Shown one piece after another: positions 42,401 through 56,000 of a DNA stretch of 60,000 bases (within the stretch, counting starts at the first letter, position 1; every line of letters starts with the position of its first letter). The position numbers and the translations under genes are program-made. The stretch comes from Halisarca cf. caerulea (Eukaryota > Porifera > Demospongiae > Chondrillida > Halisarcidae): positions 68,201 to 128,200 of the forward strand of contig CAUJGJ010000287.1 in assembly GCA_963170055.1 (NCBI GenBank). Direction: 5' to 3'. Under the pieces are notes generated by a model, which was not told the DNA's origin, did not search any database, and saw only the letters and a list, made by a program, of their open reading frames with translations.

Positions 42401-44575
42401 GTCTGTGACAGGACACCTGGATAGTGACTCCTTTTCCCATAGATGGTCATCAATAGTAGTATCTACACCGCATGCATAAGTGGTTTGGTGTGTGTGGATT
42501 GGTTAACAGTACTTACGTACATATATGCAGTGGTATTTCCATCCATACAGTACGCAATAAACTACATTGAAGTGCCTATTTGTGTGGGACATGAGCGTAG
42601 ATGCCTACCTACGTAGGCAGGTACTATGCAGTCAAGTGGAACTTCTGATAATCCGACACTCAATTGTCTGGCAGATTACGGCGGTTGTTAGATTACTGAG
42701 TAATTCCCAATGTAGCTTATTGACACTGTTCCTCAGAGTAAGGATAGACGAGGGAGAATGTTGATTTATGTAATAGTTATTGTTTTGTTAGCATAGCATT
42801 GGCGTATTTATTGCCCAAGGGCAAGTGCAATAAAGAGCCAATGCCCAGATAACCATACAATAACTAGCTTGTAGTGAACATTTAATTTAAACACTACAAA
42901 TGGCAGTGTTTTTAAAGAAAGTGAGTTTTATTCATTCTTTTGTTTAAATCTTTTGATGGTTGGCTTGTAAACCGAGCCGGACAATAATGAGGAGTAGCAC
43001 AGCATGATTGAAAGAAATGAGATACATTTGTTCTTTTGTTTGAACTTTGACAGTTAACCATACAATTTCTATGGGCAAAGTGAGCCGGGCAATATCAAGT
43101 AGTAGCCCAGGGCTCTTCTAGGTTATTGCCCTGTTTGCGGTCACTTCTAACCGCAAACAGGGCAATAACAAAAAACACTGCTCTGTCTGTCCCTTTGATC
43201 TAATGCCCAACCATACAACAAGTGTGAATTGTTTTCTCCTTTTGTACCATTGTCCTTCTCTTCAGATGTATCCATCACCTTTGACCCCTCCACCTACACT
43301 GTGAGTGAAGGAAATATTGTAGAAGTGTTCTTGATGGCTGATAAGGACTACAGTGAACCATTCAATGTTACAGTCAACTCAGTCAACACTGAAGGTGAGG
43401 TGGTGAGATGATAGAGGAGACCTGACTAGACTGAACCTTGCTCTCCTTTCTCCACAGATATCAGCATCCAACCAATGAGTGTGACCTTTGAACCTCCCAA
43501 CAGACGTGTGTCTGTGAATGTAATGGCTCAGTCTGATGAAATTCAGGAGCAAGATGAGAATGTGACCCTGAATGTGACCATAGGAGATAGCTGTCTTGAG
43601 TCAGTTGTAGCTGGAGATCCATCTGAAGCTACAGTCACCATAACTGATACCACTGGCTGTGAGTGTCCTGTTGCACGTTTCAAATGCATTTGAGTAGAAG
43701 GTATGCGTGTCCAAAAGGTTGGTTTTATCTCAGTAGCTAAGTCAATAGTGAATATTATGTGTGTACATACAGTGTGAGTGGAGCCTGGGCATTGCTGTAT
43801 GCTTAGAAATGTTAGTGAGGAAATATAAGTACCTTTTAAGAGTGCTGATTGTAAAAGTGTAAATTCATGCATCTAGAACTTTCCTGCAGCTATGTCCTAT
43901 AATTCTTCATCTCCTTTTCTACATTCAGCTGTTGTTGTCTGCTTTGACGAAACCAATTACTCAGTAACTGAAGGAGGAGAAGTAACCATTGGAATATCTA
44001 CCAACAGAACCTTCACCTCATCCTTCACTGTCACTGCTGTTCATCCTGATCCAGGTTGGCTTATCTGTGTGTGATAGTCAAGGTATTTTTGTGATGCTCT
44101 CTCACCATGTTAGTGCAGCCTGCCTAACACCAAGATGTTTACTAGTATAAGGACTGGTGTAAATGTGTAACAGAAATGGTTGCAGAATTCACACAATATT
44201 ATAGGCATAAACATGTACAAAGTTTGTGTGTCAGTGTTACATGAGCCCCTCATGTAACACTTGGATATTCCACCTCATTTCATGTTCATTAGCTGGAGAC
44301 TACGAGGTCCAAGGTCGTCCAGTGACATTTACTCCTGGAGATCGGGCTGAGTCTGTTAGATTTGTGACATTTGCTGATACTGTTAAAGAGCTGAATGAAA
44401 CAGTCTCCTTGATGCTGCAAGTTGTTGATGCTGGAGGAATTGATGTTGAACTCTGTCCACAGAGCACCACTGTAGTCACCATATTTGATGATAATGGTAA
44501 GTGTGGCAAACCAGGCATCCATTATACATTGTACTGTAGGCGAGAGACATTGTGTGTGTGTGTGTGTGTGGGTGG

Positions 44576-44607
<32 letters not shown>

Positions 44608-47033
44608 TACTATTGGGTATGGTGCTAACGTGCACCATATTTTTGGTGGAAGGAATGTTGCATGGAAACTATGTACTTATATGCATACATACTGTATGTA
44701 CTTATCTCGAGTTGTTTTTATTATTCATAACTGTAAAACAGGTTTGATAAGGTGAACATGTCACATTGATTTGCATAAACTTCTGTTATTTTTATTGTAC
44801 TCTGCAGAAGTCACAGTTTCATTCTCACCAACAACCTACACTGTCATGGAGGGAGGAAGTGTGACTGTAACTCTCCAAGCAGACATAGCTGCACAAGTGG
44901 AGTACACCATAGATGTGGTGCTCACCAGTGGAGGTCAGTATAGCATATATCAACAATTCCTCACTCTTAACCTACACATGTAGGTTAAGAGTGACATTAG
45001 TGTTCAATGTACAGTATCTGAGTACGTGTGTACACATTGTATTTCAGTATGTTTGTCCGTTCATGCATACATATGCACATGCAGGTAGTATACAGAGTTA
45101 TGTATGCACATGGTAACACATATACATGTATATACTTCTTATCCCTCAGGTGGTGAGATTACGATAGACAACTCAACTGCTGTGTTCAGAGCTGGATCTG
45201 TAGAGGCTACTGTACTGGTTAGTGGAACTGTGGACAGCATCAAAGAATGTGAAGAGTCTTTCCAGATTTCAGCCTCCCTAACGTCTTCATCCACAAACCT
45301 TGGGGTCACCATTGGGAATGGTATTGCTGATGTCACAGTTCAAGATAAAACTGAAAGTTAGTGATTATCTTTGAGAGTAAATGCAATGGCTACTACATAC
45401 TGACTGTAGTTATATAAATTGATGTGTTAAATGTAATAATGAAGAGTGACTCTAATGATATACATTTCAGTAAAATGAAAACCACTTAAAGACCACACAT
45501 ACATGCGTATATGCTGCAGCCATCTCTGATACCAACACACATAATATGTTAGGGACCACCTGTCAACAAAGACCACTACATGAGACTTTGTCCCTTGAAT
45601 GGTCATTAGAGACAGGGCTCACTGGATATTCCATCTGTGCTGGATGGCTTCATGATCATTGATGTTGTATGCTTGTAGAACATACAGTACATGCATGTGT
45701 GCGTTATTATTTAACTAACATAAGTACTTCTCTGTTCTTCTTCCTTAGATGTATCCATCACCTTTGACCCCTCCACCTACACTGTGAGTGAAGGAAATAC
45801 TGTACAAGTGTTCTTGATGGCTGATAAGGACTACAGTGAACCATTCAATGTTACAGTCAACTCAGTCAACACTGAAGGTGAGGTGGTGAGATGATAGAGG
45901 AGACCTGACTAGACTGAACCTTGCTCTCCTTTCTCCACAGATATCAGCATCCTACCAATGAGTGTGACCTTTGAACCTCCCAACAGACGTGTGTCTGTGA
46001 ATGTACTGGCTCAGTCCGATGATATTCAGGAGCAAGATGAGGATGTGACCCTGAATTTCACCATAGGAGATAGCTGTCTAGAGTCAGTTGTAGCTGGAGA
46101 TCCATCTGAAGCCACAGTCACCATAACTGATGCCACTGGCTGTGAGTGTCCTGTTGCACGTTTTAGGTACATTTGAGTAGAAGGTATGCGTGTCCAAAAG
46201 GTTGGTTTTATCTCAGTAGCTAAGTCAATAGTGAATATTATGTGTGTACATACAGTGTGAGTGGAGCCTGGGCATTGTTGTATGCTTAGAAATGTTAGTG
46301 AGGAAATATATTACTTTTTAAGAGTGCTGATTGTAAAAGTGTAAATTCATCCATCTAGAACTTTCCTGCAGCTACGTCCTATAATTCCTTTATTTCCTTT
46401 TCTGCATTCAGCTGTGGTTGTCTGCTTTGATGAAACCAGTTATTCAGTTACCGAAGGAGGAGAAGTGACCGTAGGAATATTTGCCAACAGAACCTTCACC
46501 TCATCCTTCACTGTCACTGCTGTTCATCCTGATCCAGGTTGGCTTATGTGTGTGCGATAGTCGAGGTATTTTTGTGATGCTCTCTCACCATGTTAGTGCA
46601 GCCTGCCTAACACCAAGATGTTTACTAGTATAAGGACTGGTGTAAATGTGTAACAGAAATGGTTGCAACATTCACACAATATTATAGGCATGAACATGTA
46701 CAAAGTTTGTGTGTCAGTGCTACACGAGCCCCTCATGTACCACTTGGATATTCCTCCTCATTTCATGTTCATTAGATGGAGACTATGAGGTCCAAGGTCG
46801 TCCAGTGACATTTACTCCTGGAGATCGGGCTGAGTCTGTTAGATTTGTGACACTTGCTGATACTGTTAAAGAGCTGAATGAAACAGTCTCCTTGATGCTG
46901 CAAGTTGTTGATGATGGAGGAATTGATGTTGAACTCTGTCCACAGAGCACCACTGTAGTCACCATATTTGACGATAATGGTAAGTGTAGCCAAACAGGCA
47001 TCCATTATACATTGTACTGTAGGCGAGAGATAT

Positions 47034-47073
<40 letters not shown>

Positions 47074-50000
47074 TTGGATATGGTGCTAACTTGCACCATA
47101 TTTTTGGTGAAAGGAATGTTGCATGGAAACTATATACTTATATGCATACATACTGTATGTACTTATCTCAAGTTGTTGTTATTATTCATAACTGTAAAAT
47201 GGATTTGATAAGGTGAACATGTCACATTGATTTCCATAGACTTCTGTTATTTTTATTGTACTCTGTAGAAGTCACAGTGTCATTCTCACCAACAACCTAC
47301 ACTGTCATGGAGGGAGGAAGTGTGATTGTAACTCTCCAAGCAGACATAGCTGCACAAGTGGAGTACACCATAGATGTGGTGCTCACCAGTGGAGGTCAGT
47401 ATAGCGTATATCAACAATTCCTCACTCTTAACCTACACATGTAGGTTAAGAGTGACATTAGTGTTCAATGTACAGTATCTGAGTACGTATGTACACATTG
47501 TATTGCAGTATGTTTGTCCGTTCATGCATACATATGCACATGCAGGTAGTATACAGAGTTATGTATGCACATGGCAACACATATACATGTATATACTTCT
47601 TATCCCTCAGGTGGTGAGATTACGATAGACAACTCAACTGCTGTGTTCAGAGCTGGATCTGTAGAGGCTACTGTACTGGTTAGTGGAACTGTGGACAGCA
47701 TCAAAGAATGTGAAGAGTCTTTCCAGATTTCAGCCTCCCTAACGTCTTCATCCACAAACCTTGGTGTCACCATTGGGAATGGTATTGCTGATGTCACAGT
47801 TCAAGATAAAACTGAAGGTTGGTGATTATCTCTGAGAGTAAATGCGATGGCTACTACTGTATATACAGACTGTAGTTATTATTATACGTAGATTTATGTA
47901 CTAAATGTAATACTGAAGAAGGTACCGTATAGCTAGAAATTTTCGCGGACAAAAAATTTCGCAAATCGTTCCACTGTAGTGATTTCGCGAAAATAACTTT
48001 CGCGGATGTGATCATTCGCGAAATTTGGGTGATGGCACATATACAGAGTTCCCAATATTATGTAATATATTACTACTATTGCATAATAGGATCCTCACTG
48101 CAGAAAAGCGTAGTTGGAGTAGCTATATATGGTACAAGTAGAGGTATGCTGTATGGAGGTCTAGTGGATGTAGTAGACCCTGTAGATGTAGTAGATGTAG
48201 TAGATGTAGTAGATCATGTAGATCCTGTAGATCCTGTAGATGTAGTAGATCATGTAGATCATGTAGATCCTGTAGATGTAGTAGATCATGTAGATCCTGT
48301 AGATCCTGTAGATCATGTAGATCATGTAGATCCTGTAGATCCTGTAGATCATGTAGATCATGTAGATCCTGTAGATCTTGTAGATCATGTAGATCGTGTA
48401 GATGTAGTAGATCATGTAGATCGTGTAGATGTAGTAGATCATGTAGATCATGTAGATCCTGTAGATCTTGTAGATCATGTAGATCCTGTAGATCCTGTAG
48501 ATCCTGTAGATCCTGTAGATCGTGTAGATGTAGTAGATCATGTAGATCATGTAGATCATGTAGATCCTGTAGATCTTGTAGATCATGTAGATCCTGTAGA
48601 TCATGTAGATCATGTAGATCATGTAGATCATGTAGATCCTGTAGATCCTGTAGATCCTGTAGATCCTGTAGATCATGTAGATCCTGTAGATCCTGTAGAT
48701 CATGTAGATCCTGTAGATCCTGTAGATGTAGTAGATCATGTAGATCCTGTAGATCATGTAGATCCTGTAGATCCTGTAGATCATGTAGATCCTGTAGATC
48801 CTGTAGATCCTGTAGATCCTGTAGATCCTGTAGATCATATAGATCCTGTAGATCCTGTAGATCATGTAGATCCTGTAGATCCTGTAGATGTAGTAGATCA
48901 TGTAGATCCTGTAGATCATGTAGATCCTGTAGATCCTGTAGATCATGTAGATCCTGTAGATCATGTAGATCATGTAGATCATGTAGATCATGTAGATCCT
49001 GTAGATCATGTAGATCCTGTAGATCATGTAGATCATGTAGATCATGTAGATCCTGTAGATCATGTAGATCATGTAGATCATGTAGATCCTGTAGATCATG
49101 TAGATCCTGTAGATCCTGTAGATCCTGTAGATCCTGTAGATCCTGTAGATCATGTAGATCCTGTAGACCCTGTAGATGTAGTAGATCCTGTAGATCATGT
49201 AGATCCTGTAGACCCTGTAGATCATGTAGATCCTGTAGATGTAGTAGATCATGTAGATCATGTAGATCCTGTAGATCCTGTAGATCATGTAGATCATGTA
49301 GATCCTGTAGATCCTGTAGATCATGTACGTAGATGTAGTAGATGTAGTAAATCCCATAGATGTAGTAATGATTGTTTGGTTCTCGATTTATATGATACTC
49401 AGTTGGGTTAAATTATTGTACCATAAAAGATGATAAGTGATGTGTACAGTGCATGTGCATGGTTAATTATTTAGAGACTATTTTGTAATAATAGTCTCTA
49501 AATAATTAACCATGCGCACTGTACACATCACTTATCATCTTTTATGGTATAATAATTTCAACCCAACTGAGTATCATATGGATCGAGAACCAAACCAACT
49601 TTACTACATCTACGGGATTTACTACATCTACTACATCTACATGATCTACAGGATCTACAGGATCTACAGGATCTACAGGATCTACATGATCTACTACATC
49701 TACAGGATCTACATGATCTACACGATCTACACGATCTACATGATCTACATGATCTACAAGATCTACAGGATCTACACGATCTACATGATCTACACGATCT
49801 ACACGATCTACATGATCTACAAGATCTACAGGATCTACAGGATCTACACGATCTACACGATCTACATGATCTACAGGATCTACAAGATCTACATGATCTA
49901 CAGGATCTACAGGATCTACAGGATCTACATGATCTACATGATCTACATGATCTACATGATCTACTACATCTACAGGGTCTACAGGGTCTACAGGATCTAC

Positions 50001-53000
50001 AGGATCTACAGGATCTACACAATCTACAGGATCTACAGGATCTACAGGATCTACATGATCTACATGATCTACATGATCTACATGATCTACTACATCTACA
50101 GGGTCTACAGGGTCTACATGATCTACAGGATCTACATGATCTACAGGATCTACATGATCTACATGATCTACATGATCTACTACATCTACATGATCTACAT
50201 GCAGGATCTACATGATCTACAGGATCTACATGATCTACAGGATCTACATGATCTACTACATCTACACGACCTACAGGATCTACAGGATCTACAGGATCTA
50301 CATGATCTACAAGATCTACTACATCTACATGATCTACAGGATCTACAGGATCTACATGATCTACAGGATCTACAGGATCTACATGATCTACAAGATCTAC
50401 AGGATCTACAGGATCTACAGGATCTACATGATCTACAGGATCTACATGATCTACTACATCTACAGGATCTACAGGATCTACATGATCTACAGGATCTACT
50501 ACATCTACTACATCTACAGGGTCTACTACATCCACTAGACCTCCATACAGCATACCTCTACTTGTACCATATATAGCTGCTCCAACTACGCTTTTCTGCA
50601 GTGAGGATCCTATTACGCAATATTAGTAGTATATTACATAATATTGGGAACTCTGTATATGTGCCATCACCCCGAAATTTTTGGTCTGCAATAATTGTAA
50701 GATGGTACTAAAGATGCCAAGGGCCCATCTGGTTTTGGGAGTACTTTCGAGTCCTCCGCGGCAGGGCCACTATGCTTGAAGTACTTGAAAAGAGTCGGCA
50801 TACCCTCCAAGATGCTACTCGATGTACGAACAGCTTGCAAGAGGTTTAGCAGGAAATGAATCGAACTAATACTGAACTGAACAATAGGCTTGAAGCGATT
50901 GAATTGAACGAAGAACAAACACTGAGGCAAAGCAGCGAACCACCGAACACGTGTGCGAGTCTTGTGCGGCGAAAAATGGCATCGGCGGTAAGGATCTGGG
51001 ACCTGGGTGTATAATTATAATAGCGTAATGTACTTGTGAATTTCGCGAAAAATAATTTTCGCAATTGGAAGACCATTCGTGAAATTCGCGAAAATTTTTG
51101 TCCGCGAACATTTCTAGCTATACGGTAGCTGTGTACGTCCATGCATGTTTGCATATGAAGTCTATAATCTTAGGAGGGTATGTTTCCACACATACATTGT
51201 GCATACACACTTGTGTATGCACATACAATTCATTGACTGCTTCTAATTTCCGTACCTTGTGCTTATGAGAAAGAATCAATGGGGCTGCTTTCTTTCAGTA
51301 GGAAACAGCTTTGCCACTTTAGTGACTCAAATGATGTACATTTCAGTGAAGTAAAAGCCACTTAAGACCACACATACATACAGAGCTAGAAATAGCTGCC
51401 TGCCATCTGCCATTTTCCGAACAAAACATGAATATGGCTGACCAAAATTGAGTTGGGTCAGCCATTTGGCTGACTATTAAAAGTAGGAGCTGAGTTTCTG
51501 TTATTGGCTACATTACAGTCAAGTGCCAATTTGTTTACCAATCTCAAGGTTCAGTGCTGAAGATTCCTTTGTATTATGTATGTACACATGTACACACGTA
51601 CATAATCTATGATGGTTAGAAATGGCTGACCAATCTTCAAAATGTCCTATCAATTTAACACTGGGTCAGCCGTTTGTCCTAGCAAATGTCAAATGCTATT
51701 TCTACCACATATGCTGCAGAAAGCTGCAGAGATCACTATAGGTTGACATACATACATGCATACACACACATGTTAGGGACCTCCTGTCAATAGAGACCAC
51801 TGAGACTCAGTCCCTTGAATGGTCATTATAGACAGGGTTCACTGGATATATTCCATCTAAATAGCTTCATAATCATTGATGCTGCATGCATGTAGATTGT
51901 ACAGTACTGTACATGCATGTGTGTACTATTATCTAACTAACGTATGTACTTCTCTGTTCTTCTTCCTTCCTCAGATGTATCCATCACCTTTGACCCCTCC
52001 ACCTACACTGTGAGTGAAGGAAATATTGTAGAAGTGTTCTTGATGGCTGATAAGGACTACAGTGAACCATTCAATGTTACAGTCAACTCAGTCAATAACA
52101 CTGAAGGTGAGGTGGTGAGATGATAGAGGAGACCTGACTAGACTGAACTGAACCTTGCTCTCCTTTCTCCACAGATATCAGCATCCTACCAATGAGTGTG
52201 ACCTTTGAACCTCCCAACAGACGTGTGTCTGTGACTGTAATGGCTCAGTCCGATGATATTCAGGAGCAAGATGAGAATGTGACCCTGAATGTGACCATAG
52301 GAGATAGCTGTCTTGAGTCAGTTGTAGCTGGAGATCCATCTGAAGCTACAGTCACCATAACTGATACCACAGAAAGTGAGTGTCCTTTACATCCAGGGCA
52401 CTTGTATACGTGTGCACATAACACTCATCTTGTGTAGTGCAGTACATCCTTGTCTTCCACTGCTTTATTCAAACCCCTTTTATTGGCCATCAGTTTTGTG
52501 CTTTGAAATTGTTGCAAAGGCTGTGCATTGTCCTGGGTAGTCCACCTCACTCACTGCCCTTTTTAGGATTAGCAGGAGATGAATGAGAATTCACCGTGTG
52601 AAGTTACTGCACAAAAATGAATGCTGTATGACATGTACCTATGTACGTGTGCGTGCGTATTTGAATGGCCGCCGTAACCCCTTTTAGTGACCGCCCTCAA
52701 ATTGACACCGCCCTTGACGGTGAGTGAAGGGAAATAGTAGCTGCCCTCGAATAAATGCCACTAACTTCATATGATAGATTGTTAACGGTGTACTGCTATT
52801 ATTAATATAAATGTAACATTTTGTTTAGTAAATAAATAGATAAATAGATAAAAATAAACGTCACTCAATTCATGCAAAAGATGGCTATTTTACTAAACAC
52901 AAAAAGTAAACATTTGATGCAGCATTTAGGCTGGAGGTTCTTGACTATGGCTTGCTGCATTCCAAAAAATGGCTACACAAATATGTGGAGTTGATGAGAG

Positions 53001-56000
53001 GAGAGTTTGAGAGTGGAAGAAGCAAAGAGAAGCGCTAGAGGGACACCAGTTGAAGAAACGTGACCGACGATTTTTGTCCCTTTCTTAATGCACACAGCAT
53101 GCCTGTTGTGGCTGTTTTCAGGTTCTGGGATAGCAGTCAGGATCTCTCCCAAGAATGGAGTCCATACCGTCTTGTATACGTGGTGCCCGTACACAACACT
53201 GTCTAAGCAGAACATTTTTTCCACTTGGCTTGCCATCGCCCTAATAAACTTAACACCACTATCGAATAGTACCCACCCTCAAATAGACGCCACACCACTC
53301 TGGACTTGAACCCGCGATGTCCATTCAAATAAATATGGCATGTGCGTACATGATTTACATGTACACATTTTCCTAGTATGGAATTTTCCGATATTCCCTG
53401 CTTTCCACGCACAGTACAGGTGGGCACTGACAAGCTCTAGAATGCACAGGTGTACACACTGTTTACGTTCATCCTTGTGAAGATATGTACATAACGCATT
53501 CACATCTTCATCTGTGGCCATTTTACAGGTGTTCAAGTGAACTTTGGCCCACCACCAGCACCAGTGAGGGAAGGAGATACCATTACCATCAGTGTAGTAG
53601 CAGATCGTGACTTCACAGCACCCTTAACTGTGGGAATACTAGCAGCGGATTCAGGTATGCTATATTGCTATCAATTTCTTGATATTATATACATCTACTA
53701 TAATATGAATGCCTATAAATGAGTGCCCTTCACTTCATTGTCGGCTGTGCAATATGATCATCATATGTTGTTTGAATGACACAGAAAAATGGCCGCCCAT
53801 ACATTAGAAATGAATATATTTCTGCTAAATGTATGAAATATGTAGTACATGTGTGCATTAATTTACATAATATTTTATGTGTTTGCATATGTTTATGTAC
53901 GGTACATATAGTGCTTGCTTGATGTTGTTGGTTACGTACTCTGTTAAGTTTTGAATTCCAATGTCTGTAGAGCTAAGGGCAACCAAGAGCAATCTAAACC
54001 GTACAATGTGTGTTCTCTGTTTATGTTACTCCTGTAGATGACTTTGACTTGTTGAATACAACTGTTCAGTTCACACCTGGTACTCGAGAGGGGTCTTTCA
54101 GATTCAGAGCAAACAGAGATGCTGTTAAAGAGAAGAATGAGACAGTCACTTTGACTCTCAACATTGCAGACAGCGGAGGGATTGATGTGGTTGTTGGACC
54201 GATGGGGACCACCTCAGTCACCATCATTGATGACAATGGTTAGTGACATGTGTACATGTGGATGAAGGGGAACCTCTGTAACTTGACACATCAGTGATCC
54301 AGCATCCTCCCCAACCTGACTCCATTCTGATATGTGTATGTATGGACATGCGTTTGCTAGAGTGGAATGTCTGTATTCTAAATCTCACTCTTCCAGCTTC
54401 TCACCACTCTGATCGACTGAGTTGCATCCTCCATGCTAAGTATCTTCAGAGGTACCTGATAGCCCAACAACCTCTGTAATTTGACCTCTTGTTTGTAGCT
54501 CGGCGTCAGATTAAAGAGAACCTTCTGTATACACACATATATTACATACAGTATCACTCACTAATTCAGCAACATTGATAATCTTTCACATATGATACTG
54601 TTTACATGCTTACTGGCCATGAATGTCAGATTGCAGAGGTCCACTGTGCTCCACTACCCATGGTTGGCAGACTGTAGAGGTCCACTGTGCTCCACTACCC
54701 ATGGTTGGCAGACTTTAGAGGTCAACTTTGCTCTACTACCCATGGTTGGCAGACTGTAGAGGTCCACTGTGCTCTACTACCCATGGTTGGCAGACTGTAG
54801 AGGTCCACTGTGCTCTACTACCCATGGTTGGCAGACTGTAGAGGTCCACTGTGCTCTACTACCCATGGTTGGCAGACTGTAGAGGTCCACTGTGCTCTAC
54901 TACCCATGGTTGGCAGACTGTAGAGGTCCACTGTGCTCCACTACCCATGGTTGGCAGACTGTAGAGGTCCACTGTGCTCTACTACCCATGGTTGGCAGAC
55001 TGTAGAGGTCCACTGTGCTCTACTACCCATGGTTGGCAGATTATAGTGGTCCACTGTGCTCCACTACCCATGGTTGGCAAGACTGTAGAGGTCCACTGTG
55101 CTCTACTACCCATGGTTGGCAGATTATAGTGGTCCACTGTGCTCCACTACCCATGGTTGGCAGACTGTACGTAGAGGTCAACTGCATGTGCTCTAGCTAT
55201 TACCCATGGTCACACTGTGGGTGCTCTGTTGGATGCTCTCTTTAGTGTTCATGTGTGTCACTGAAGTTTTGTGCCATGACTTTTGTTTGCAGAACTGACT
55301 GTTGCCCTGACCGATATGGAGTACACAGTAACTGAGGGAAATGCTGCCACTATTCTTATATCTGCTACTTCCGCTGCTAGTGAACTCTACACTGTGAACA
55401 TTGCTACATCACCCGGGACAGCACAGGGTCAGTTGAGTTGTGCGTCAGTGTAAGAGTCAAATAATGTCTACCATTTGTACATTCTAGAAATGCACAAACG
55501 TCCGTTGTGGTCATTTTATGCTGATATACTTGTATATACTGTACATAGGTATGTACATATGTACACTGTATGTACATACGTACCTGCTGTGTACTGTCCG
55601 TCAGTCTTGCAGGAACTCCCCAAGTAGCTGTATTGCAGTACTGTTCTGCATACGCACATGCACATCGTGTACATGTATGTATGAATGTGCAGTACTGATT
55701 TATACTTACACACTGTACGTATGTACGGTAGGAGGCAAAAGTTTAGTCACGTTTTGTTTTTACAAAACTGTAAATCGTTTTTGTTTTTACGCAAGAATGT
55801 ACAGAAATAGAACAGAATAAGACGAAACGGAAATAAACGAAAAACCATAGAAACATTAAAATGGTGGGACAAAACGCAAGGTGTCGAATAGAGCATTTTC
55901 TCCCTCAATAATTCCACCTTAGCGCTTTTCTACAACAGAGAATTATTCTGAGGGACAGGTTGACACTTTTCTCTTGGAGCTTTCGGTGGACCTTGTTAGC

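Larger units (their letters stand above)
47925..51125. mobile_element. Giant fold-back element, 3.2 kb, with satellite-filled arms
   Basis: The outer ends CCGTATAGCTAGAAATTTTC and the matching reverse complement (ATTTCTAGCTATACGG) are flanked by TA. Moving inward, both arms share TTCGCG-rich DNA, then a segment including TGGTACAAGTAGAGGTATGC, then a 9-bp satellite (TGTAGATCM)n: 48164-49363 in the left arm and the inverted form at 49598-50537 in the right. The centre (about 49385-49585) is itself a near-perfect palindrome around TTTAGAGACTATT. The right arm holds about 300 bp (about 50690-51000) absent from the left. No transposase is seen. The ends resemble the element at 35621-35949. If transcribed in the intron it would fold into a dsRNA hairpin of more than 1 kb. 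Confidence 0.85.

Noticed and set aside
44289..44522. Minus-strand frames opposite the d-type B exons
   Set aside because: They recur at each duplicated d exon only because the plus-strand exon is conserved.
48008..49411. 467-codon frame of Val-Asp-X repeats as a possible protein
   Set aside because: It is produced by a 9-bp satellite inside a fold-back element. The opposite strand and other frames are equally open.
54632..55203. CRISPR-like array
   Set aside because: Units are contiguous 41-bp tandem copies without unique spacers, and the genome is eukaryotic.
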